Below, one piece after another: positions 25,058 through 32,553 of a stretch of DNA of 64,000 bases. The DNA comes from Flavobacterium suncheonense GH29-5 = DSM 17707. GTDB taxonomy: Bacteria; Bacteroidota; Bacteroidia; Flavobacteriales; Flavobacteriaceae. Each line of letters starts with the position of its first letter. Position 1 is the stretch's first letter. The stretch is from NCBI RefSeq assembly GCF_000430025.1, contig NZ_KE387021.1, positions 241,405 through 305,404 on the forward strand. Reading direction: 5' to 3'. Below the pieces are notes generated by a model. It saw only the letters and a program-made list of their open reading frames with translations, ran no database searches and had not been told where the DNA came from. The translations under genes were made by a program, and so were the position numbers.

Positions 25058-26587
25058 ATGAAAATTAAATTCTTTTTTTCATTACTGCTGCTTGCTGTAA
25101 ACCTTCCGCTTCTGGCTCAGAACCTGACGGCAAAAATTTCGGATTCCAATACCGGCGAACCTCTTCCTTACGCGACTATTAAAATTGACGGTTCGACCGA
25201 TTTAATTTCCAACAACGAAGGGTATTTTAATTTCAGCGAAAACGGATTGGATGTCTCCAGTATTTTAAAAGTTTCTTTTATCGGATATGTCGGTCAGCAA
25301 ATTACCCTGGCGGAATTAAAAAAACAGAACCTGATTGTTAAACTTGTTCCGGCCAATTTTGAACTTGACAACATCACCATCAGCAATAAAAAACCAGATC
25401 CGTATCAGATTATCGCCGAAGTAAACAAGCGGCTTAAAGAAAATTACAAACACTCCGGAAAAAACACTAAAAGTAAACTGTTCTTTCGGGAATCATCCTT
25501 TTTTAAACCTTCTGTACTTGATCTTGACATTACGAAATCTACCGGTTTTACAAAAGAGCAACTGAAAGAAGCCAACGCGGATTTAAAGAAGTTTTCCGAC
25601 AGGCTTGTCAGTAAACCTGTTCAGGCCTTTAAAGATATTCTTTGTGACTATTACTACGGTAAAGCAACCGGAAAGGATAACAAAACCTATTTTCTTTCAA
25701 AACTGGACGTGGTTAAAGCCACAAATATTACAGGAGACCAAAGTGCGACTTCCTTAGACGCCATGGAAGAAAACGGGGCTAAACTGCTGTTAAAACATCT
25801 TGACAGCACAAAATTTTACCGGGTTAAAAGCGGGCTTTTCGGCTCCCGTGATACGATTACTTTAAACAAAAGCTACAACAACAAAAAGAAAAATAAAAAG
25901 CCGGTATCTAAACTTAACAATACCAAAAACAGTATTTTTTCTTTTTTGTCCCAACAGCACTTTAACGGCAATAAGCTGGACTTTGTTAAAGAATCCAAAT
26001 TGTATTCGTATAGTTTTGAAGGCTCTATTTATAATGAAGCGGATAATGAAATTATTTATATCCTGAAATTTTCTCCCAAAAAGAGTAAGGGCATTTATAC
26101 CGGAACGCTCTACATAAGCGAATCGGATTATGCCGTGGTAAAATGCAATTATGAATTGGCCGAGGGCAAAAAAGTAAGCGGTTTGAACCTGAAATTCTTA
26201 TTGGGCGTTAAAACTTCAGAAAACGTAAGCAAAGGAACCCTGATTTTCAGGAAGGATCCTGAAGACAAAATTTACAAATTGCATTATGCGTATGAAGAAA
26301 GCGGACAGTACTTTTATATCAACAGGCCTTTAAAATTCATTGAGCTGACCAAAGAAGAAAAAGACGTGGTGGCTTTGGATTTTAAAATTGAAGGCAGTAC
26401 TGTAGAACGTACCGAGTTGTTAAACATTTCCCGTTCCGAGATCTCCGAAAACACTTTTGAGGCTTTTAAAGAAACGGATTTCAATTACATACAGCTCAAA
26501 CGTTACGATCCTGCCATCTGGCAAAATCAAGTTTCCATTGAGCCCTTGGAAGCCATGAAACAATATCGGGTTTCGGATGATTTTTAA
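25058..26587 (+). CDS. Carboxypeptidase-like regulatory domain protein, exported
   Basis: The 509-residue protein has a signal peptide (about 1-20), then a CarboxypepD_reg-like beta-sandwich (about 22-105: SDSNTGEPLPYATIKIDGS, ISNNEGYFNF, LKVSFIGYVGQQ). A long mixed alpha/beta region follows that is common in Bacteroidota outer-membrane-associated proteins but lacks a known catalytic motif. It resembles the N-terminal module of TonB receptors without a barrel. A basic stretch (YNNKKKNKKPVSK) near 275 may be a flexible loop. A hairpin terminator follows. Confidence 0.78.
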   Translation: MKIKFFFSLLLLAVNLPLLAQNLTAKISDSNTGEPLPYATIKIDGSTDLISNNEGYFNFSENGLDVSSILKVSFIGYVGQQITLAELKKQNLIVKLVPANFELDNITISNKKPDPYQIIAEVNKRLKENYKHSGKNTKSKLFFRESSFFKPSVLDLDITKSTGFTKEQLKEANADLKKFSDRLVSKPVQAFKDILCDYYYGKATGKDNKTYFLSKLDVVKATNITGDQSATSLDAMEENGAKLLLKHLDSTKFYRVKSGLFGSRDTITLNKSYNNKKKNKKPVSKLNNTKNSIFSFLSQQHFNGNKLDFVKESKLYSYSFEGSIYNEADNEIIYILKFSPKKSKGIYTGTLYISESDYAVVKCNYELAEGKKVSGLNLKFLLGVKTSENVSKGTLIFRKDPEDKIYKLHYAYEESGQYFYINRPLKFIELTKEEKDVVALDFKIEGSTVERTELLNISRSEISENTFEAFKETDFNYIQLKRYDPAIWQNQVSIEPLEAMKQYRVSDDF

Positions 26588-26592
26588 GAATA

Positions 26593-26620
26593 AGAGCTGA
26601 ATTTAGATTCAGCTTTTTTT
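26593..26620 (+). terminator. Terminator after the regulatory-domain gene
   Basis: AGCTGAA and TTCAGCT arms with a six-base loop are followed by eight T, six bases after the stop codon. Confidence 0.85.
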
Positions 26621-26709
26621 ATGGCCGTTTGTCTGCTTAATAGGTTTGTGTCAATACTTAATTTATTATATATTAGTATTTATTTATCGTTTTTCAATAA
26701 ATATTTATT

Positions 26710-26717
26710 TATATTTG
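26710..26717 (+). promoter_or_regulatory. -7 promoter element (TATATTTG) of the DUF2975/HTH pair
   Basis: An exact TAnnTTTG match in a very AT-rich stretch lies 26 bases before the DUF2975 ATG. Confidence 0.55.
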
Positions 26718-26742
26718 CTTAATCATTTTTAAATTTTAAATC

Positions 26743-27279
26743 ATGACGAAAGCAAATAACTTCGTATTCTGGGGCCTGTACATTGTGGCTTGGCTCATTT
26801 TTATCGGTTTATCCATTGAAGCTGGCGGCCTACTGGTAAACTTCATTTTCAGTGTATTCAAACCGGAAGTGATCCATAATCTGTATCAAAAACTGGATCT
26901 GTCGGCTATGTACACTAATAGTAAAATGGCTTTTTTCGGCATCTATAGTTTTATTCTGTTCCTCTCGATTTTAAAAGCGGTTCTTTTCTACACGGTCATC
27001 AGACTGATGCACAAAATGGACAGGCAGAAACCGTTTAACAGCTTTGTTTCCGATCAGATTTTACAAATCAGTTATTATACCATTACCATTGGACTGTTTA
27101 GTTATATTGCCAGACAGTTTACTAAAAATTTAATGCATCACGGTTTTGTTCCAGAAGGAATAAATCAGTTTTGGGCAGACAGTCAGGCTTTTATTATAAT
27201 GGGAGCGGTAATTTACATTATTGCCACTATTTTCAAAAAAGGCGTGGATCTTCAAAACGAAAATGATTTAACAGTATAA
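26743..27279 (+). CDS. DUF2975 family membrane protein
   Basis: The 178-residue protein has four membrane helices (about 8-35, 60-85, 105-125 and 148-168). The segment between helices 2 and 3, RLMHKMDRQKPFNSFVSDQILQIS, contains the KPF-x-N/S-F pattern that marks DUF2975. These proteins are nearly always encoded just before a small Cro/CI-like repressor, as here (gap of three bases). The pair may sense a membrane signal and control its own expression, but this is inferred from the pairing alone. Confidence 0.87.
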   Translation: MTKANNFVFWGLYIVAWLIFIGLSIEAGGLLVNFIFSVFKPEVIHNLYQKLDLSAMYTNSKMAFFGIYSFILFLSILKAVLFYTVIRLMHKMDRQKPFNSFVSDQILQISYYTITIGLFSYIARQFTKNLMHHGFVPEGINQFWADSQAFIIMGAVIYIIATIFKKGVDLQNENDLTV

Positions 27280-27282
27280 GTC

Positions 27283-27489
27283 ATGCCCATAGTAGTTAAT
27301 TTAGATGTAATGATGGCCAAACGGAAGATGTCGCTAAACGAACTTTCGGAAAAGGTGGATTTGACGCTGTCGAATCTTTCCATCTTAAAAACGGGGAAAG
27401 CCAAGGCGATACGGTTTAGTACTCTGGAGGCTATTTGCAAGGCTTTGGATTGTCAGCCGGGGGATATTTTGGAGTATGTCGATGGTTAG
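27283..27489 (+). CDS. Cro/CI-type helix-turn-helix regulator (YozG-like)
   Basis: The 68-residue protein is essentially one HTH_26/XRE domain: MAKRKMSLNELSEKVDLTLSN is the helix-turn-helix, and LEAICKALDCQPGDILEYV is the closing helices. It is small, without a sensing domain. It follows the DUF2975 gene by three bases and so is translationally coupled or co-transcribed. It probably represses its own operon. A strong bidirectional terminator lies just after it. Confidence 0.92.
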   Translation: MPIVVNLDVMMAKRKMSLNELSEKVDLTLSNLSILKTGKAKAIRFSTLEAICKALDCQPGDILEYVDG

Positions 27490-27502
27490 ATTGTTGGATA
27501 AT

Positions 27503-27536
27503 AAAAAAGCCGAATCGTAGGATTCGGCTTTTTTTA
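27503..27536. terminator. Bidirectional terminator between the HTH gene and a small minus-strand gene
   Basis: AAAAAAGCCGAATC and GATTCGGCTTTTTT arms around GTAG give poly-U on both strands. It serves the plus gene ending at 27489 and the minus gene ending at 27552. Confidence 0.9.
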
Positions 27537-27551
27537 TTGATGAGTTTTTAC

Positions 27552-27731
27552 TTATACTCTTCCTTTTAGGGCGTTGAATACCCAGGCTATGGCGAAGAAA
27601 CCGATGCCTACGGCGCCGAAGCCCCAACCGGCTACGTCGTCATAGCGATAAACGGCTAAGCTTATAATCAAAATCCCCATGATGATCATGATTAATGTTG
27701 CCCACCCTAATACTGTGTTTTTATTCATCAT
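27552..27731 (-). CDS. CAL67264-family small membrane protein, 59 residues
   Basis: I translated this by hand because it is short. It begins MMNKNTVLGWATLIMIIMG and ends FFAIAWVFNALKGRV. There are two membrane helices (about 7-26 and 36-53) with YRYDDVAGWGFGAVGIGF between them. This arrangement matches the CAL67264 family that is widespread in Flavobacteriia. Two adjacent ATGs (27731 and 27728) are both plausible starts. Function is unknown. Confidence 0.82.
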   Translation of the reverse strand: MMNKNTVLGWATLIMIIMGILIISLAVYRYDDVAGWGFGAVGIGFFAIAWVFNALKGRV

Positions 27732-27802
27732 TTTGACTGCTGTTTTTTATTTGAGGTGTGCAAATGTCGGGATTTTAATTCTTTTTCAAAAGTTTCTTAA
27801 CA

Positions 27803-28231
27803 TTAAGCCACTGAATTCTTTACGGCTCCTACAGCGAGTTTACCGCCTAAGTAAGCCATTGGGATATAAGCAACGAGAACATCCAATGCCATAAACCAAA
27901 CAGGAGCAGGCATTAAAAAGCACATGTAAATTCCTGCGATAAGGAAATACACTCCTATTCCTAAAGCAATTCTCATTTTACTGGTAGCAGCAAGCTTGGC
28001 CGCTGCAAAGGCTCCCGCTAAGGTTCCAAGAGCGTGTGCTATAAACGGAAAAATAAACTGTTCGGAACCGAAAAGATGCACGGACTCTTTCATCTTCTCA
28101 ATTGTTGATACATCAGCTCCTTCCGGTAAAGGAATAATTGCATGGCCTAATGAAATTAATGCCATATTAACGACCGAACCTACAATAATTCCGGTTATAA
28201 CAGCTAAAATGTTTCTCACGATTGGATTCAT
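27803..28231 (-). CDS. Hypothetical membrane protein, 142 residues
   Basis: There are four predicted membrane helices (about 6-32, 57-78, 85-105 and 110-132). Gly/Ala-rich helices and motifs such as ITGIIVGSVVNMALISLGHAI and HALGTLAGAFAAAKLA suggest small-residue helix packing. It is a recurrent flavobacterial protein without known function. It lies 32 bases downstream of holA on the same strand and may be co-transcribed with it. Confidence 0.72.
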   Translation of the reverse strand: MNPIVRNILAVITGIIVGSVVNMALISLGHAIIPLPEGADVSTIEKMKESVHLFGSEQFIFPFIAHALGTLAGAFAAAKLAATSKMRIALGIGVYFLIAGIYMCFLMPAPVWFMALDVLVAYIPMAYLGGKLAVGAVKNSVA

Positions 28232-28263
28232 AAATAATTTGTTTTTGGTTAGTTATCACTAAT

Positions 28264-29268
28264 TTAATTAAAAATTTTAACCAACATCTCTTTTAATAAA
28301 TCCGCTTCATTTAAGTTGTTCGCGCCCACTCCTTTGCTTTTTACATCGATATCCCGCAACGCGCCCACAATGGCACTTACTTTTTTCATCGGATAGTTTT
28401 TAAGCGCTACGTCGTAATCCTTTAAAAAGAACGGATTTACTTTCAGCACTTTAGCCGCATTCGCAGGACTTTTATCTTTTAAACCATGATATTGCAGCAA
28501 TTGCGAAAAGAAACCGAATACCAGTCCTATGGTAAGCACAATCGGGTTGTCTTTCGGATTTTTGGCGAAGTGATCAGCAATCTGGTAGGCTTTTAACTGG
28601 TTGCGTTCTCCGATGGCTTTGCGCAGTTCAAACGGGTTAAAATCTTTGCTGAAACCTATGTTTTCTTCGATAATGGCGGGTGTTATGGTGTCGCCCGGTT
28701 TTAAAATGATGGCTAATTTGTCTATTTCGTTAGCGATTCGGCTTAAATCGGTCCCGAGGAAATCGACGAACATGGCCGTGGCTTTGGGCTCTATGTTTAA
28801 TTTTTTTCCGGCCAGCACTCTGGTTAACCACTCGCCTACTTTGTTTTCATAGAGCTTTTTGCTTTCGAAAACCAAGCCGTTTTTCTCTAATACTTTGGTT
28901 ACTTTTTTGCGCTTGTCGAGGGTTTTGTATTTGTAGCAGATAACCAGAACCGTTGTAGGTTGCGGATTTTCGGCATACGATTCCAGTTTGTCGATGGTTC
29001 GGGACAATTCCTGGGCTTCTTTCACAATCACCACCTGACGATCGGCCATCATGGGGAAACGTTTGGCATTGCCGATGACTTCTTCTATCGACACATCGCG
29101 CCCGTACAACACCGTTTGGTTGAAGTCCCGCTCGTGTTCCTGCAGTATATTATCTTCGATGTATTCCGCCAGTTTGTCAATGTAATAGGGTTCTTCGCCC
29201 ATTAAAAAGTAAATCGGCTTGATATTCCCGGCTTGTATGTCTTTGATGATTTTCAGTACTTCGTCCAT
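28264..29268 (-). CDS. holA: DNA polymerase III subunit delta
   Basis: This clamp-loader subunit opens the sliding clamp during DNA replication. The 334-residue protein begins with the typical HolA start (ILKDIQAGN-like, here IIKDIQAGNIKPIYFLMGEEPYY) and contains NAKRFPMMADRQVVIVKEAQ, AVRELTRI-like and FLGTDLSRIANEIDKL segments found across the family. The AAA+ fold has a degenerate P-loop, as expected of delta. No signal peptide. It diverges from the HsdR_N gene at 29329, a pairing I have often seen in Bacteroidota. Confidence 0.92.
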   Translation of the reverse strand: MDEVLKIIKDIQAGNIKPIYFLMGEEPYYIDKLAEYIEDNILQEHERDFNQTVLYGRDVSIEEVIGNAKRFPMMADRQVVIVKEAQELSRTIDKLESYAENPQPTTVLVICYKYKTLDKRKKVTKVLEKNGLVFESKKLYENKVGEWLTRVLAGKKLNIEPKATAMFVDFLGTDLSRIANEIDKLAIILKPGDTITPAIIEENIGFSKDFNPFELRKAIGERNQLKAYQIADHFAKNPKDNPIVLTIGLVFGFFSQLLQYHGLKDKSPANAAKVLKVNPFFLKDYDVALKNYPMKKVSAIVGALRDIDVKSKGVGANNLNEADLLKEMLVKIFN

Positions 29269-29294
29269 TGTAAGTATTCAGTTGGTAGTCGCAG

Positions 29295-29324
29295 TTGGCA
29301 GTTTGATTGAAATACGTATTTTTG
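29295..29324 (+). promoter_or_regulatory. Promoter (TTG-N19-TATTTTTG) of the HsdR_N gene
   Basis: TTG at 29295-29297 and TATTTTTG at 29317-29324 are 19 bases apart, within the Flavobacterium spacing of 17-23. The start codon follows four bases later, so the message has little or no leader. Confidence 0.55.
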
Positions 29325-29328
29325 TTCC

Positions 29329-29778
29329 ATGCAAAAACTGAATTTCCCTGCGTATTCGTTTCGGTTCAAAAATAGCGAAAATAAAGTCTTTATTTTTGAC
29401 GAAATCCGTAAAAAGTTTGTGGTACTTACTCCGGAAGAATGGGTGCGCCAACATGTGATTCAGTTTCTGCTTGTTGAAAAAAGATATTCGAAATCGTATA
29501 TAAACGTTGAAAAGTCTATTAAAATTAACGGATTAACCAAACGATACGATGTAGTTGTATTTCAACCGGATGGAAAATTATTTCTTTTAGTAGAATGTAA
29601 AGCTCCGGAAGTAAACATTTCCCAACATACTTTCGACCAGATTGCCCGGTACAACATGGTTTTGGAATCGGAATATTTAATGGTAACCAACGGACTAAAT
29701 CATTATTTTTGCCAAATGGATTTTGAAAAGGAACACTATCAGTTTCTTCGCGAATTGCCGGATTTCATAAATCAATAA
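29329..29778 (+). CDS. Stand-alone type I restriction HsdR N-terminal-like domain
   Basis: The 149-residue protein is a single PD-(D/E)xK nuclease fold of the HSDR_N_2 type. VVLTPEEWVRQHVIQFLL is the family opening; RYDVVVFQPDGKLFLLVECKAP supplies the D...ExK catalytic residues. The helicase and specificity parts of a type I enzyme are absent, and no modification gene is near. Such a lone domain is conserved beside holA in Bacteroidota, which hints at a housekeeping role in DNA processing rather than restriction. A nuclease function is inferred from the intact motif. Confidence 0.82.
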   Translation: MQKLNFPAYSFRFKNSENKVFIFDEIRKKFVVLTPEEWVRQHVIQFLLVEKRYSKSYINVEKSIKINGLTKRYDVVVFQPDGKLFLLVECKAPEVNISQHTFDQIARYNMVLESEYLMVTNGLNHYFCQMDFEKEHYQFLRELPDFINQ

Positions 29779-29790
29779 GTACCAAACAAA

Positions 29791-30786
29791 TTGAACCAAA
29801 TTGCTGTTGTCATATTGAACTGGAACGGTGTAAAACTATTAGAACAGTTTTTACCTTCTGTTATCCGATATTCCGGAGAGGCTGTAATTTACGTTGCCGA
29901 CAATGCTTCTACTGATGCATCCGTAAGCTTTGTAAAAGAGCATTTCCCTACCGTTAAAATTATCGAAAACAAAGGGAATTTCGGTTACGCCAAAGGTTAT
30001 AACGAGGCTTTGCAGTTTGTGGAAGAACCCATTTATGCTTTAGTAAATTCGGATATTGAAGTGACGGAAAACTGGCTGCAGCCCATACTTGCTTTATTTG
30101 AAAAGGAGCCGGAAACGGCTATCATTCAACCTAAACTGTTAGATTTCAAAAACAAAGACTATTTTGAATACGCCGGAGCTGCCGGTGGTTTTATCGACAA
30201 ACACGGTTTTCCGTTCTGTCGCGGGCGCATTTTTGAAACGCTTGAAAAAGACAACGGACAATACAACGACATCTTCCCTATTTTCTGGGCTTCGGGTGCG
30301 TGTTTTTTTATTCGAAAAGAAGTTTTTCACGATTTAAAAGGCTTTGACGCCGATTTTTTTGCGCATCAGGAAGAAATTGATTTGTGCTGGCGGGCGTTTA
30401 ACAAAGGCTATGTGGCCAAATATTGCGGAACCTCAACGGTGTATCATGTAGGCGGCGCTACTTTGGAAGCCGGAAATCCCCAAAAAACATACCTGAATTT
30501 CAGAAATTCGCTTTGGATGTTGCTGAAAAACCTTCCGAAAGGGCAACTTTTTCCGGTGATTTTTATCCGGTTGGTATTCGACGGTATTGCCGGAATCCGC
30601 TTTTTAACACAGGGGAAACCCAAACATTTATGGGCGGTTTTACAGTCACACTTTTCTTTTTATCGTCACATTTTCAAGTTTTTAGGTAAAAGAGAGGCGG
30701 TTCAAAGCCAAAACTACTACAAAATAAATTCGATTGTATACCGTTATTTCGTAAAAAACGGTAAGATTTTTGATGTTAATTTTTAA
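29791..30786 (+). CDS. Glycosyltransferase family 2
   Basis: The 331-residue protein has the GT-A fold: VVILNWNG at the start, YVADNASTDASV, NFGYAKGYNEAL, the ALVNSDIEV metal-binding DxD-like segment, and EEIDLCWRAFNKGY acceptor-loop motif. A hydrophobic stretch near 250-285 suggests membrane association. It most resembles rhamnosyl/galactofuranosyl-type transferases of envelope polysaccharide assembly; the sugar cannot be read. The start codon appears to be TTG 29791, because no ATG fits the conserved N-terminus. It follows the HsdR_N gene by 12 bases. Confidence 0.9.
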   Translation: MNQIAVVILNWNGVKLLEQFLPSVIRYSGEAVIYVADNASTDASVSFVKEHFPTVKIIENKGNFGYAKGYNEALQFVEEPIYALVNSDIEVTENWLQPILALFEKEPETAIIQPKLLDFKNKDYFEYAGAAGGFIDKHGFPFCRGRIFETLEKDNGQYNDIFPIFWASGACFFIRKEVFHDLKGFDADFFAHQEEIDLCWRAFNKGYVAKYCGTSTVYHVGGATLEAGNPQKTYLNFRNSLWMLLKNLPKGQLFPVIFIRLVFDGIAGIRFLTQGKPKHLWAVLQSHFSFYRHIFKFLGKREAVQSQNYYKINSIVYRYFVKNGKIFDVNF

Positions 30787-30830
30787 CAATAGTTTATCGT
30801 TTCAAACTGTGTAACCCTTACAGAACTTAC

Positions 30831-30838
30831 TAACTTTG
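30831..30838 (+). promoter_or_regulatory. -7 promoter element (TAACTTTG) of the OmpA lipoprotein gene
   Basis: An exact TAnnTTTG match lies 25 bases before the ATG. Confidence 0.55.
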
Positions 30839-30863
30839 TAATTCATTATTAAAATCATTAATC

Positions 30864-31697
30864 ATGAGAAGATTATTTATCGCTCTTTCCGTTGTGGCGT
30901 TAACCTTAACGTCGTGCGGTACTAAAAAGAAAATCGCAGAATTAGAAGCCAAAAACAAGGAGATTCAGGATTTACTGAACACCTGTACCGTTAAACTGAA
31001 TACGTGTTTAACCGAAAAAGAAGCGCTTCACAATCAGAATGAATACCTGAAAAAGACCAATTCCGACTTGATTAACAGTTCTAAAGAAATGACTGTTTTA
31101 ACCACAAAAGGAGCGGAAAATCTAGAGAAATCACTGGAAAGTTTACGCGAAAAGGATTTGAAAATTTCCCGTTTACAGGATGCTTTAACCAAAAAAGACA
31201 GTGTGACATTGGCTTTGGTTACCAGCTTAAAACGTGAAGTAGGCATTGATGATCCGGACATCAACATCAATGTGGAAAAAGGTGTGGTGATGATTTCCAT
31301 TGCGGATAACCTGTTGTTCAAATCCGGCAGTTATGAAGTGAGTGACAAAGCCAAAGGAGTTTTAGGAAAAGTGGCGAAAGTAATCAACAGCAAGCCTGAT
31401 TTTGAATGTATGGTGGAAGGTCATACCGATAACGTGCCGATTAAAAACGCGGTATTGTTAGACAACTGGGATTTATCCGTGAAACGCGCGACTTCTATTG
31501 TTCGTGTTTTACAGAAAGATTTGGGTGTAAATCCGAAACAGTTAATTCCTGCGGGAAGAAGTTTCTACATTCCGTTAGCGGACAACGATACGCCTGCTAA
31601 CCGCGCTAAAAACAGAAGAACGAGAATCATTATCATGCCGAAAATTGATCAGTTCTACGATATGTTGGAGAAAGAGATGAAAAATTTGAGCAAGTAA
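30864..31697 (+). CDS. OmpA-family peptidoglycan-binding lipoprotein
   Basis: The 277-residue protein has a lipoprotein signal (MRRLFIALSVVALTLTSCG, lipid-attached Cys near 18), a periplasmic coiled coil (about 24-110), and a C-terminal OmpA domain (about 135-265) with EGHTDNVPIK, NWDLSVKRATSIV and NRAKNRRTRIIIMP. The Asp and Arg residues that bind diaminopimelate are kept. It tethers the outer membrane to peptidoglycan. It is a single-gene unit with its own promoter and terminator. Confidence 0.92.
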   Translation: MRRLFIALSVVALTLTSCGTKKKIAELEAKNKEIQDLLNTCTVKLNTCLTEKEALHNQNEYLKKTNSDLINSSKEMTVLTTKGAENLEKSLESLREKDLKISRLQDALTKKDSVTLALVTSLKREVGIDDPDININVEKGVVMISIADNLLFKSGSYEVSDKAKGVLGKVAKVINSKPDFECMVEGHTDNVPIKNAVLLDNWDLSVKRATSIVRVLQKDLGVNPKQLIPAGRSFYIPLADNDTPANRAKNRRTRIIIMPKIDQFYDMLEKEMKNLSK

Positions 31698-31722
31698 TTG
31701 AATTATTCGATTATTAGATATG

Positions 31723-31755
31723 AAAAACGCCTTGAGTTATCAAGGCGTTTTTTTA
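31723..31755. terminator. Bidirectional terminator
   Basis: AACGCCTTGA (31726-31735) and TCAAGGCGTT (31740-31749) form a perfect stem around GTTA, with A-run and T-run flanks. It ends the OmpA gene and can also end the minus-strand gene at 31786. Confidence 0.88.
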
Positions 31756-31785
31756 TACAACTTACTAATCACTTTTCACTATTTA

Positions 31786-32406
31786 CTATAAAATATCCAA
31801 ACTTCCTTTTCCTTCACGGACTACAACAGGTTCGCCTTGTGATAAATCAATAATTGTGGAGGCTTCGTTATCTCCGTAGCCGCCGTCGATAACCAAATCG
31901 ACCAGGTTTTGCCATTTTTCGAAGATTAGTTCCGGATCGGTGGTGTATTCGATAACCTCATCGTCATCATGAATGGAAGTGGAAACTATCGGATTGCCTA
32001 ACTGACGGACAATTTCCAGAGCGATGTTGTTATCCGGTACACGGATACCTACAGTAGTTTTCTTCTTAAACTCTTTCGGAAGGTTGTTGTTTCCCGGCAG
32101 AATAAATGTATACGGCCCCGGTAAGGCTCTTTTCAGGATTTTAAACGTTGACGTGTCAATCTGTTTCACATAATCGGAAAGATTGCTTAAATCGTGGCAA
32201 ACAAAGGAAAAATTGGCTTTCTCCAATTTCACACCTTTGATTTTAGCGATGCGTTCCAAAGCTTTTGTATTGGTGATATCACAGCCCAAACCGTAAACTG
32301 TATCGGTCGGATAAATGATTAAACCACCGTCGCGAAGTACTCTGATTACCTTTGCGATTTCTTTCTCGCTGGGATTTTCCGGATATATTTTGATGAACTG
32401 TGCCAT
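31786..32406 (-). CDS. L-threonylcarbamoyladenylate synthase (Sua5/YciO/YrdC family)
   Basis: It makes the threonylcarbamoyl-AMP used for the t6A37 modification of ANN-decoding tRNAs. The 206-residue protein has the YrdC fold: GGLIIYPTDTVYGLGCDITN (about 24-43), KRALPGPYTFIL, VGIRVPDNN and GNPIVSTSIH. The YrdC core is present without the extra Sua5 C-terminal domain, so it is the short type. YciO, a related protein of different role, cannot be excluded. The chosen ATG 32406 (MAQFIKIYPENP) removes ten implausible residues that would begin with TTG. Confidence 0.87.
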   Translation of the reverse strand: MAQFIKIYPENPSEKEIAKVIRVLRDGGLIIYPTDTVYGLGCDITNTKALERIAKIKGVKLEKANFSFVCHDLSNLSDYVKQIDTSTFKILKRALPGPYTFILPGNNNLPKEFKKKTTVGIRVPDNNIALEIVRQLGNPIVSTSIHDDDEVIEYTTDPELIFEKWQNLVDLVIDGGYGDNEASTIIDLSQGEPVVVREGKGSLDIL

Positions 32407-32553
32407 ATTTTTCAGATAAATAGAGACCAGAAGCAAGAAACAAGAGCTAAAAGTCTATAATAAACAAATTTACAATATTAATTGTTTCAGATTATTACTA
32501 TAAGTTGATAATTCTTAGAGCTTCTCCCTTTTCCCTTATCACTTTTCTTATCA

